Shown: positions 16,346 to 23,524, counted from the first letter of the stretch. The stretch: 64,000 bases of DNA from Euzebya pacifica (GCF_003344865.1 NZ_CP031165.1:1302001-1366000); one strand, 5' to 3'. Numbers and translations are program-made. Notes: generated by a model from the sequence alone, not told the origin.

Positions 16346-16425
16346 ACGACCGCTTCTGGACCGAGCTGGCAATCGCGTCCGCGCTCGCAGTAGTCGTCGG
16401 CTTGGCGCTGACCGCCTGGGGCTGA
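16342..16425 (+). CDS. 27-residue single-span membrane peptide
   Basis: The GTG at 16342 overlaps the previous stop as GTGA. It encodes MNDRFWTELAIASALAVVVG plus LALTAWG, a short charged head followed by one hydrophobic helix long enough to span the membrane. The stop-start overlap and clean single-helix composition support a real gene. Peptides of this kind can be type I toxins, small regulators or membrane anchors; nothing here decides. Confidence 0.5.
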   Translation: MNDRFWTELAIASALAVVVGLALTAWG

Positions 16426-16436
16426 GCCGCTCAGTG

Positions 16437-16502
16437 CCCCGGATACCGGATGCGCTGCTATGGGCGGTGGTGAGCTTCCGCGAAGCCGTCCATAGCCACG
16501 GC
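16437..16502 (+). repeat. Copy A of the palindromic module-border repeat
   Basis: A CCCCGGATACCGGA lead is followed by arm GCTATGGGCGG (16457-16467), an 18-nt loop containing GAGCTTCC, arm CCGTCCATAGC (16486-16496; 10 of 11 pairs) and CACGG, so CCACGG begins at the last C of the right arm. The loop GAGCTTCC recurs in copy C. It marks the left border of the 16878-18664 gene pair. Confidence 0.65.
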
Positions 16503-16877
16503 TTCGTGGGGGCGCTCTCGAGTCGGGCGGCGATCCGCCGGTGACCCTGACCGGTGGCGGCAGCGTCAGGGCCTGGCCGATGACCGCCATCGCCCAGGCC
16601 CGGTGGGGCACGACGCTGGCGGGCAGCAGCACGTGGGTGCGGCCACGGCCGCCGCAGCGAGCACGTCGGCCGCAAGACCTGGGCGCTGTCGCGTAGCGGA
16701 CGGCGTCGTACCAGTCCCCACGGCCGCAGACTTCCCTTGGTACTCGCCAGGGCAGGTGAGCTGGCCGTCGCGCAGCGCACGATCGGCCCGGTCGCGGTGG
16801 GCGGTTCCGTCGCAGCGGTCCAAGCGACGCCGCTAAGGTTCCAGGCTTTCGATGCGCACGTCGGCTAAGGTTGCCGA
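16503..16877. other. Gap without recognisable gene
   Basis: About 375 bp between border repeat A and the gene at 16878. Short frames run through it on both strands but none has a ribosome site, a recognisable domain or a consistent start. It may hold the promoter of the following pair, close to 16860, and otherwise looks like eroded sequence. Confidence 0.5.
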
Positions 16878-17573
16878 ATGCACGACCTGCCTGTTCCGAT
16901 TCCTGCCGCGTTGACAGAAGCGATCGTTCGGGGTGCCCGCCGCGGCCATGAACTCGCGGCCCGGACCCATAACGACGACGAGTTGTGGGACGAGATGACG
17001 TTCGGGGTGAACCGTCACCGATTGTCGGTCAACTGGATCATGCAGGAAGCCGCCGGCCTCGCCGGCGTGACACCTCAATCGGGTATGGGCGGTAGCAAGC
17101 ACCTGTGCTGCAACGGGTTGCGTTTCAGCTTCCACAACGGCGGCATGAACGCCAAGTGGGACCCCGACACCTACGACTTCGATCGCGGAGCCCGCGGTGC
17201 GATGGCGGACAGCAACGGGCAGCTGTCGATGCTGGCCGACCTCGCCGGGGACGCCGCGATGGTCGACATGGCGCGGGTTCGGGAGTTGGACGTTGTCTTG
17301 GTCGGCAACCAGATGGCCGGCTGTGAGGTTGTCTACCTCGGCGCCCCCGTCGACAGCGACATCGGACGCCGTTGGGGCTGGATCACCATGCTCTGGACCA
17401 TCGGTGACGAGGGGCTCGCCGGTTGGGGCGAGACTGAGGGCGGCGCTCCGCCTCGAGGGCCAGTCGACCCGTCGGGCGGGTATGACGGGTTCCGAGCGAT
17501 GCCCGTGGATGACGTCCCGCCACTCACGGTCAAGCCGACGGTGCGGCCTGCGGAGGGGTCCGGGGCGTCGTGA
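16878..17573 (+). CDS. Unknown protein coupled to XRE/ImmA-IrrE gene
   Basis: 231 residues, ATG at 16878 (MHDLPVPIPAALTEAI). Features: a helical N-terminus (RGARRGHELAARTHNDDELWDEMTFG), a central GGSKHLCCNGLRFSFHNG segment, a beta-like stretch (ELDVVLVGNQMAGCEVVYLG), then WGWITMLWTIG and a Pro/Gly-rich tail. I do not recognise the family. The stop overlaps the next start (GTGA at 17570-17573), so the two proteins are made together. ImmA/IrrE-HTH proteins often cleave or regulate a partner encoded beside them, so this may be the controlled partner or a toxin; that is inference from position only. Confidence 0.75.
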   Translation: MHDLPVPIPAALTEAIVRGARRGHELAARTHNDDELWDEMTFGVNRHRLSVNWIMQEAAGLAGVTPQSGMGGSKHLCCNGLRFSFHNGGMNAKWDPDTYDFDRGARGAMADSNGQLSMLADLAGDAAMVDMARVRELDVVLVGNQMAGCEVVYLGAPVDSDIGRRWGWITMLWTIGDEGLAGWGETEGGAPPRGPVDPSGGYDGFRAMPVDDVPPLTVKPTVRPAEGSGAS

Positions 17574-18664
17574 TGTCGCCGGCTGCTGCAGCGGCCGCGT
17601 TCGACCCAAGCCGGTTGCGGCTCGCCCGCCAACTGCGCGGACTGTTGTTGCGCGAGTTGGCCGAACGCGTCGACGTCAATCCATCTGCGATATCCCAATA
17701 CGAACACGGCCACACGACACCGAGCCCAACGACGCTGCGTCGCCTCGCGCTCGCGTTGGCAGTCCCGCCCGGGTTTCTCGCCACCAGTCGCCCGATGCAC
17801 GGGGTGGACCAGAGCGGTGCACACTTCCGCAGCCTGCGATCCACTACCAAACGCGAGCGCAGCACCGCCTTTTCTCAAGCGCTGCTGGTATGGGATCTCG
17901 CTCGCATCCTCCAAGCCCACATCGACCTCCCCGTCGTTGACGTGCCCGATATAGCCGTTGACGGTGACGCTGACGTGAACGAAATCGATGACATCGCCTG
18001 GGAGGTCCGCCAAACCTGGAGCATCCCGGATGGGCCTCTCAGCAATGTGGTCAGGCTGATGGAACGCCACGGGATCCTGGTCGTCCGCGCCGCGCTGAGT
18101 ACCCGTCGGGCCAACGCCTTCTCCTACGACTTCGGTGACCGGCCCGTCGCGGTGCTAGGCACAGAAAAGGCGAACACGCTGCTGTCGCGCTTCGACGCTG
18201 CCCACGAGTTGGGCCACCTCGTCATGCATCACGAGGCCGAGCCCGGCGACGGCAAGCTGGAATCACAGGCACACGCCTTCGCGGCCGGACTTCTGATGCC
18301 ACGGCGGCTTGTCGAGCCACTGCTTCCCGCCACGTTCACCGTGTCGGAGTTGATCGCCTTCGCCCACACCTGGGGGGTGTCGATCGCTGCTGCGCTCTAT
18401 CGGGCCCGCAGCCTCGGGGTGATGTCGGACTCGGTCTACCGGCGGGCGGTCACATGGATGAGCGCGCAGGGTTACCGGCGCGACGAGACCGCGCTTGTGG
18501 GGGATGTTGGCCCGCCCGAGCAGCCGATCCTGCTGCAACGCGCAGTTGAGCTGCTAGCCGACATGGAAGGGCTGACCGTGTCGCAATCCTTGGCCGCGCG
18601 CCACCTCGACATCGACGTGCTGCAACAGTTGCTGAACAGCGCCCGACCGTCGGTTGAGTTGTGA
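17570..18664 (+). CDS. XRE-HTH plus ImmA/IrrE metallopeptidase
   Basis: 364 residues. The N-terminal helix-turn-helix (~10-70: RLRLARQLRGLLLRELAERV ... SAISQYEHGHTTPSPTTLRR) is XRE-type. A linker leads to an ImmA/IrrE (DUF955) domain with the zinc-protease motif HELGH at 212-216 (FDAAHELGHLVMHHE) and the downstream E-xx-A-xx-F-A-x-x-LLMP block (ESQAHAFAAGLLMP). Such proteins repress through the HTH and can cleave a repressor or partner on a signal, as ImmA does in ICEBs1. The start is GTG 17570 or ATG 17573, overlapping the preceding gene. The pair is bounded by border repeats A and B. Confidence 0.9.
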   Translation: MMSPAAAAAAFDPSRLRLARQLRGLLLRELAERVDVNPSAISQYEHGHTTPSPTTLRRLALALAVPPGFLATSRPMHGVDQSGAHFRSLRSTTKRERSTAFSQALLVWDLARILQAHIDLPVVDVPDIAVDGDADVNEIDDIAWEVRQTWSIPDGPLSNVVRLMERHGILVVRAALSTRRANAFSYDFGDRPVAVLGTEKANTLLSRFDAAHELGHLVMHHEAEPGDGKLESQAHAFAAGLLMPRRLVEPLLPATFTVSELIAFAHTWGVSIAAALYRARSLGVMSDSVYRRAVTWMSAQGYRRDETALVGDVGPPEQPILLQRAVELLADMEGLTVSQSLAARHLDIDVLQQLLNSARPSVEL

Positions 18665-19018
18665 CTCGGTCCTCAACGCTGGAGCCCGTGGTGGGCAGCG
18701 CCCACGCCGCTCCGTCCATCTCCAGGCCGCTGATCTCTTTCGGCGAAGAATCGAGGAGATCCGCTACCTCCTACGCGACAGTGGGCCGGCGAGAAGCCTG
18801 AGAAGATCCCCGAACTGCATGACCGTGGTCACCTTCTAGCTTCTCGGGGCCCCGCGCCTTGTTATGGGCGGCGAAGGGTTCCTGGCGCACCGCTCATAGC
18901 CACGGCTTTGAGCACGCACTGCTCTCGGACTGGCGAATCCCCCGGATACCGTTGCGACGTGTCGGGCAGCTTCCGCAGGGGCGCGTATCCGAGACCGCGC
19001 ATACGAGCCTTGCGGGGC
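18665..19018. repeat. Gap holding border repeat copy B
   Basis: No gene is supported here. Copy B is at 18861-18906: arms GTTATGGGCGG (18861-18871) and CCGCTCATAGC (18890-18900) pair at 9 of 11 positions, followed by CACGG. CCCGGATACCG recurs just right of it (18950-18960). A distant GAGAAGC/GCTTCTC pair (around 18789 and 18838) could form a transcript end for the XRE gene. Confidence 0.55.
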
Positions 19019-19423
19019 CTAGCTTCCCAAAGTCAGTTGCTGTACGGCTTGCAGGACCTGCTCGTTGGTGAAGACCGTCCAAGGACTCGAACGTGGCGGC
19101 TCCAGCGTCGCCTCACCGTCAGTGCTCCCGGACCACTCCACCGTCATTGTGAGTTTCCTAGCGTTGACTGCTATGCCGTCGATCATGGTGACATCGAGGC
19201 CTATCGCTTGACCGCCGTCATAGGGAACCGCGACGATCCGCGACCCCTCGACGGTGACCAGGGCGGGGGTGGCTCGACCGCCCGGATCCAGCTCGGCCGG
19301 GCCGATCGCCGGCGGGTTTGCGCCGACGACTCCTTCCATCCGCAGGGCGGCCTGGTCGATCCGCGGGTCGTTCACGATCTTGTTGATCTTCCGGGTCCTG
19401 GCGAACATCTGCTGTGGCTCCAT
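19019..19423 (-). CDS. Hypothetical protein (134 aa)
   Basis: ATG at 19423 (MEPQQMFARTRKINKIVNDP). The protein has a basic, helical N-terminus, a central Pro/Gly stretch with AELDPGGRATPALVTVEGSR, then beta-like segments (IVAVPYDGGQAIGLDVTM, KLTMTVEW) and a helical C-terminus (TNEQVLQAVQQL). No family recognised and no ribosome site. It is the only gene between border repeats B and D, on the strand opposite to the XRE pair. Confidence 0.5.
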   Translation of the reverse strand: MEPQQMFARTRKINKIVNDPRIDQAALRMEGVVGANPPAIGPAELDPGGRATPALVTVEGSRIVAVPYDGGQAIGLDVTMIDGIAVNARKLTMTVEWSGSTDGEATLEPPRSSPWTVFTNEQVLQAVQQLTLGS

Positions 19424-19532
19424 TGACTAGCGTGCAATTGTCACCTTAGCGGCGGACGGCGCAATGGTGTCAGCTGTTTCAGCGCCACCGCATCAGCCAA
19501 CGTCGCGTCGCTTGCGCGACGTCTCCAAGACG

Positions 19533-19576
19533 TTATGGGCGCTCTCCGCTGGTCTCTACGCCGCGCACAACCACGG
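19533..19576 (+). repeat. Copy D of the palindromic module-border repeat
   Basis: Arm TTATGGGCGC, a short loop, then GCCGCGCACAA followed by CCACGG (19571-19576) and GGCTACGAGG. The arms pair less well than in copies A and C, but the ARCCACGG end and orientation are kept. It separates the genes at 19019-19423 and 19678-19989. Confidence 0.5.
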
Positions 19577-19677
19577 CTACGAGGCAATCGCGAAGCCTGC
19601 GGTGTCCCAGCCCATGGGCTGCAAGCGGTGGAGTGGACCAAGCTTCCCGCGAGATGATGGTTCCTGAGCCGGGTGAT

Positions 19678-19989
19678 TCAGTCGACTTGGTACAGGTCCG
19701 CAGGAGCCACTTCCAGGGGACGCAGTGGACACAGGGAGGTGTCCAGCACGCGGCGCTGACCGATGGGGTCGTCAAGCGTCAGCGTGTACGGGGTCGCGGG
19801 GTTGCTGGAACACGTTTGAACGCCTTCGCGCGGTCGCACGGCCACCATGATCTCGACCGCCTCCTCGGTCGTCGCCTGCTGGTGGACCTCGATGCGCCCC
19901 GCGGCGTCCTGGCCGGAGTTGCAGCCCAACCCCACGACAAGTAGGCCTAGAGTCGAGTCGGTCGGCTCGGGTTCGTGGGCTAACCACAC
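19678..19989 (-). CDS. Hypothetical protein, possibly truncated lipoprotein
   Basis: 103 residues, ATG at 19989. The segment GLLVVGLGCNSGQDAAGRIE followed by EEAVEIMVAVRP, TCSSNPATPYTLTLDDPIGQ and RRVLDTSLC resembles small actinobacterial lipoproteins that end in a G-x-R-x-V-x-D beta strand. A full signal peptide is absent: the hydrophobic LLVVGLGC lies ~15 residues in, after an acidic stretch. So this may be a 5'-damaged gene or have a different start. Confidence 0.45.
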   Translation of the reverse strand: MWLAHEPEPTDSTLGLLVVGLGCNSGQDAAGRIEVHQQATTEEAVEIMVAVRPREGVQTCSSNPATPYTLTLDDPIGQRRVLDTSLCPLRPLEVAPADLYQVD

Positions 19990-20117
19990 TTCGGGCTGCC
20001 GAGGCCCTCCAACACCAGATGCGGGGCACGATGAGGCTTTGGGTCAGCATCCAGCCCTGCTCGTTGCTCGCATCCACGTCACTGACCTCGAGAATGTCGT
20101 GGGTGCGCAGGGTGTCA

Positions 20118-20576
20118 TCACCCGGTTCGCGGACGACGGCGCGCTCTCGGGCGATCACCGCCTGTCGTGGTCTCCCAACGCGAACCATGGGTCGATGCCG
20201 TCGGCACCGACGTGCTTGACAAGGGTCGCGTGGCCGGGGTGGACGGCCAACTCGCGGCGGGTCTGGAGCCAGCCCAAGCCGAGGCTGGGTATGGCGTGGA
20301 GAAGCGGGCCGGGTTGCAGCGCGGGCGGGGTAACCCGCCGGTGTGAAGGCCCGCCCGAGTACTGGTGGTCCTCGATGTAGGAGGGTCTCCCGCATCCGCA
20401 GATGCGGACATAGCTTCGAGGGTCTCCATCAGCGGGCTGGGCATGTGGCGGGCCGTGGCGGTCCAACCGGTGTCGCTGACAGCGCGGTCACCGCAGTAGC
20501 CGCACCGATATCGGATGGCTTCACCACGGCTCATCTGGGGCCACAACGCTTCGACGGACTCCACTTCGTTATCCAT
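20118..20576 (-). pseudogene. Frameshifted zinc-ribbon protein remnant
   Basis: From the ATG at 20576 the frame reads MDNEVESVEALWPQMSRGEA and then IRYRCGYCGDRAVSDTGWTA, the first half of a zinc ribbon. The second half (SYVRICGCGRPSYIEDHQYS, then LLHAIPSLGLGWLQTRREL) continues in a different frame from about 20430. The order C-x2-C ... C-x-C followed by a Pro-rich segment recalls DUF4145-like proteins. One frameshift is needed and the C-terminal domain is missing. 19990-20117 holds nothing else I can support. Confidence 0.4.
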
Positions 20577-20698
20577 GCCCGTTATGAGACCATATGCGAC
20601 CGACAACGGATGGGACTCACCAAGCAAGACTGCGCGCGGGGCGAGGAGAAGTAGCAGTCCCCCATGGGGTGTCTCACCCGTCCGATACGGTGACGGGG

Positions 20699-21724
20699 AT
20701 GGGCCGCAAGAAGAAGCCAGTCCGTGGTGGTGGCGACCAGTTCGAGTTGCTGCTGCAGGACCTGCACTTCTTCAAGGTCCTAGCTGCCATCTGGCCGACG
20801 CTGGACCTTCCAGAGGATCTCCGGGCAGCGTTCGTCGCAGCGGATCCCGCGGTGCTTCCCGCGCTCATCGACCTCGTTCTGGACGATCCGACCAACGAGG
20901 GGTTGAACGCTGTCGGCATCATCATGCGTGTCGATCTTGACGACCGTGACGACCCCGCCAAGGTGCAAGCCCAGCTCCAGCGCCTCCGCGAAGTTGTTGC
21001 TCGGGAGCACAGCAGGACCGTGCTGCTGCGGACCTTGGTCGACAACCACCCTGGTACGTGGATCCAAAGGCGGATCGACACGATCTTCCGTGCCCACTAC
21101 CTCCTCATCGATGCCGGCGTTGACCTGGTCGCGTTCCTGGCCGAACTCGAGGATGTGCAGCAGGCCATCGCGGCCATCGCCGAAGGCAAAGACGGGGGAC
21201 ACGGGCCACTGCTCCGCCGCCTTCACCTGCGGCTGCACGGCTTTGTCGCCGCGTCCACAACACTTGGCGACTATCTCGCCAAGACCGGCGATGAGATCGG
21301 CAACGATGCCGTCGCAGACCTCGGTCAGGACATCAGGTCGCGGCCGCTATCAGCATTGCTGCGGGAACTTCGGAATCACGCACTCCATGAGGACACGCTG
21401 CCGGTCAAGCCGATGATCTGCCTGAGGGATGGCGAATGGACCGGTGCGGTCGGCTTTCATCGGGACGAACTCCTGACCCTCAGGTCATGGGCGAAGAACA
21501 CCGACGGCCGCAGCTATCTGGAGGCGGCGGAAGAAGACACGCTGTACCTCGACGACCTCGTCCGTGATCACCTCGAGCAGGTTGGCGGCTACGTCGAGTC
21601 CTTCATCGACGCTGTCATGGAGGCCCGACGGCATGTGCTCGCGGAAGCTCGGCACTTCAAGCTCATGGCGGACGAAGCGACCGCAGCGGACTTCAGGGCG
21701 ATCATGGACAGGTCTGACAACTAA
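20699..21724 (+). CDS. Unknown helical protein (341 aa)
   Basis: Start ATG 20699 (MGRKKKPVRGGGDQFELLLQ). The protein is almost entirely helical and acidic, with long amphipathic stretches (QAQLQRLREVVAREHSRTVL, AVMEARRHVLAEARHF) and a central RRLHLRLHGFVAASTTLGDY segment followed by LLRELRNHALHE, which has an R-x4-6-H look. That is reminiscent of HEPN-like helical RNases but is not a firm match. No other domain seen. It stands alone between a decayed gene and the MmyB remnant, in the last module before border repeat C. Confidence 0.7.
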   Translation: MGRKKKPVRGGGDQFELLLQDLHFFKVLAAIWPTLDLPEDLRAAFVAADPAVLPALIDLVLDDPTNEGLNAVGIIMRVDLDDRDDPAKVQAQLQRLREVVAREHSRTVLLRTLVDNHPGTWIQRRIDTIFRAHYLLIDAGVDLVAFLAELEDVQQAIAAIAEGKDGGHGPLLRRLHLRLHGFVAASTTLGDYLAKTGDEIGNDAVADLGQDIRSRPLSALLRELRNHALHEDTLPVKPMICLRDGEWTGAVGFHRDELLTLRSWAKNTDGRSYLEAAEEDTLYLDDLVRDHLEQVGGYVESFIDAVMEARRHVLAEARHFKLMADEATAADFRAIMDRSDN

Positions 21725-21785
21725 CGGGAGGCATGCCCCGTCGGCAGGCGTCTAGGGGCCCCCGTCTACTGGGGGGCATGCAGCA

Positions 21786-21935
21786 GCGTGCGATCACCGG
21801 CACCTCACCCTCGCCGATGAGGGCTTGAACATGGAGGCAGAGCCTGGGCTGACCCTCACCATCTACACCGCCGAGCCAGGATCGCCGCGAGGAACGACTC
21901 AAGCTCCTCGCATCATGGAACGAACCGGGACACAC
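21786..21935 (+). pseudogene. C-terminal fragment of MmyB-like regulator
   Basis: LTLADEGLNMEAEPGLTLTI and YTAEPG are read in one frame, then EERLKLLASWNEPGHT in another. This is the characteristic end of MmyB-type ligand-binding regulators (GLTL-x-VYTAEPGS ... LxLLASW). The HTH and most of the ligand domain are gone, and a frameshift falls after AEPG. Confidence 0.6.
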
Positions 21936-22105
21936 CTCGCGCGCGCAAAGGGTCACCGCAACGGCGCCACGCGCCGACGGGCTGACCATCACCCCAACCC
22001 AGCATCCACCGACCGCCGTCCACTGGCCCGTCGGTACGGCCCCTCGCTGTGGACGGGCGCCATAGGCGATCCCCCGCTCTCCGTCGGTAGAGGGTGGCCT
22101 TGCCG

Positions 22106-22169
22106 CCCCCCGGATCGCGACGTCGTTTTGGGCGGCGGGGAGCTTCCTCGACGCCGCCCATAGCCACGG
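22106..22169 (+). repeat. Copy C of the palindromic module-border repeat
   Basis: CCCCCCGGAT lead, arm GTTTTGGGCGGCG (22125-22137), a short loop with GAGCTTCC, arm CGCCGCCCATAGC (22152-22164; 11 of 13 pairs) and CCACGG (22164-22169). It runs straight into the 403-bp end repeat of the element, as copy F does at 1835. Confidence 0.7.
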
Positions 22170-22566
22170 TTGTGTGTTCGCGCGTGCTCGAGCTGAAGGC
22201 CACCGCGATGTCCTCTGGCCTCGGATGCCGTGTGTCGTCCTCGAGAGCGGTTCGGGAAGGCGCAGCCCCAGCCTTCGATGGTGACGGACGCGATGCAGTC
22301 CTCGTGGGGCTCAAGACGCCGATGTCTGACCTGTGCTCGGGTCCCCACGACGACGGAAGACCGGGGTGGGTTCGTCGCCCCGAGCGGCCTTCCTCCCAAT
22401 CTCCTCCCAATCTCCTCCCAATTTTGGTGGCGAATGAGGGGGTTTGGTGGGCAGCGGTGGACAAGCAAATCGGCCGCCGACCCCGCATAATCGCAGGTCA
22501 GCGGCCGATTCCTTCTGCGCCCCCGGAGCGATTCGAACGCCCGACACCTGGTTCCGGAAACCAGTG
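22164..22566. repeat. Right copy of ~402-bp end repeat
   Basis: Partner of 1835-2236 (about 95% identical by eye, 1 bp longer through an extra T near 22425). It includes the arm-type sites and the 3' part of the tRNA. No gene is apparent within it. Confidence 0.9.
22391..22422 (+). promoter_or_regulatory. Right arm-type integrase sites (three 11-bp repeats)
   Basis: TCCTCCCAAT at 22391, 22402 and 22413, three perfect copies in an 11-bp phase (one helical turn). The same motif occurs twice at the left end (2291-2311). A same-face array flanking the core fits arm sites of the integrase at 2355. Confidence 0.55.
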
Positions 22567-22590
22567 CTCTATCCCCTGAGCTACGGGGGC
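22518..22590 (-). tRNA. tRNA-Arg(CCG), integration target
   Basis: Minus strand. The acceptor stem GCCCCCG (5') pairs fully with CGGGGGC (3'). The D arm contains GCTCAGGGGATAGAGC. The anticodon stem CTGGT/ACCAG closes loop TTCCGGA, giving anticodon CCG (codon CGG, Arg). The T loop contains GTTCGAATC. The discriminator is G and CCA is not encoded. The element's end regenerates the 3' half, so the tRNA stays functional. Confidence 0.96.
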
Positions 22591-22657
22591 AAGGGAGGGG
22601 ATGGTAGCCGGTTGTGGCGGCTCGGGCCACATGGCGGCGTGGCTCCCGGGAGCCCGG

Positions 22658-23524
22658 CTACAGCGCAGCCAGTCCCTGCGCGAAGGGGTTGGGGTCGGCG
22701 GTGACGGGGTGGGGGGTCTGCGTTGGCCCGGCGGTCCCGGCGGCCGCCTCGCGTTGCTCGCCGTACCACGCCAGCGACGGCTCCAGCAGCGCCTCGTAGG
22801 CCTGCCGGAACGCCTCGGCGGCCTGCTGGCCCAGCCAGTCCTCCGGCAGGACCGCTGCCGGCAGGCCCGGGTCGGCGAAGAGGAACGACCGCCAGCGATG
22901 CACGAGCCGCAAGCGCGAGGCGAAGGCCGCCTCCCCGTCGGTGGGCACCTGCACATCGGTCCACTCGTCGAGGAACGCGCGGTGGTCCGTCCGCAGCCGG
23001 TCGAGGTCCCATGCCCGGTGGGCGAGGGTGTCGTCGGGACCATCGACCCGAGCGGTCATCCGCGTCACGGCACTCCGGGCAGCGGGTGGCATGCGGTCCA
23101 GCACCGCCTCGACGGCCCGGCCGTGGTCGTGGGGACTGACCCAGACGGTCGGTTCGAGCCGGCCGAAACCGATCCATCCGAGCTCCGCGGCCAGCTCGCC
23201 GTCGCCGTCGACCTCGTCCAGGCCAGGGGTGACCAGCATCCGCCAGGATCCGTCCCACGGCCGGGTCCGGAGCCGGTAGATCCGCTCGGCCGCCTCGTCG
23301 AGGCGGGTGACACCCCTGTCGGTCAGCCGGTAGGCGGCGTACCGTCCGGCACGCCGGGGCTCGACCCAGCTTTCGCCGGTCATGCGGTGCAGGGCTGTGC
23401 GAACGGCCTGCGGGTTGAACCCGAGCGTGCCCATCGCCGCGGTTATCGTGGACAGCCACGCCTCGCCACCCATCGGCCGGACGACGTCGCCGAAGAGGGT
23501 GAACAGCGCCGATCGCGCGCGCAC
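22658..23524 (-). CDS. PaaX-family transcriptional regulator
   Basis: 288 residues. The N-terminal winged helix begins RSALFTLFGDVVRPMGGEAW and includes ALHRMTGESWVEPRRAGRYA, the PaaX HTH; the central WDGSWRMLVTPGLDE and the C-terminal DPGLPAAVLPEDWLGQQAAE (the DPxLPxxLLPxxWxG motif) confirm the family. PaaX proteins repress aromatic or phenylacetate catabolic genes and respond to acyl-CoA; the target here is unknown. The start is a GTG at 23524. First chromosomal gene beside the tRNA. Confidence 0.92.
   Translation of the reverse strand: MRARSALFTLFGDVVRPMGGEAWLSTITAAMGTLGFNPQAVRTALHRMTGESWVEPRRAGRYAAYRLTDRGVTRLDEAAERIYRLRTRPWDGSWRMLVTPGLDEVDGDGELAAELGWIGFGRLEPTVWVSPHDHGRAVEAVLDRMPPAARSAVTRMTARVDGPDDTLAHRAWDLDRLRTDHRAFLDEWTDVQVPTDGEAAFASRLRLVHRWRSFLFADPGLPAAVLPEDWLGQQAAEAFRQAYEALLEPSLAWYGEQREAAAGTAGPTQTPHPVTADPNPFAQGLAAL

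Larger units (their letters stand above)
2237..22566. mobile_element. ~20.3-kb integrative mobilizable element in tRNA-Arg(CCG)
   Basis: The element is bounded by the 49-bp tRNA duplication at 2188-2236 and the intact tRNA at 22518-22590. It carries a tyrosine integrase 119 bp inside the left end, an excisionase-like HTH protein and a MobF relaxase-helicase at 5941. No VirB/VirD4-type or FtsK/TraB-type transfer gene is visible, so it should need a helper for transfer. Cargo includes an AbiE-type pair, three CGNR-like zinc-finger proteins, an HNH-helicase, an XRE/ImmA-IrrE pair and several unknowns. Decayed genes at 9314-9742, 14330-14640, 20118-20576 and 21786-21935 show substantial erosion. 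Confidence 0.88.

Noticed and set aside
14851-16632. 593-residue minus-strand frame overlapping paralog 3
   Set aside because: Out of frame with the zinc-finger protein, Arg/Ser/Pro-rich shadow translation without a domain.
1797-22169. Border palindromes as classical integron attC sites
   Set aside because: No GTTRRRY/RYYYAAC core boxes fit and no integron-type integrase is in the window; kept only as an unclassified repeat family.
2237-22566. Self-transmissible ICE or prophage
   Set aside because: No type IV secretion, coupling protein, FtsK/TraB or any capsid, terminase or tail gene is visible, so a mobilizable element is the safer call.
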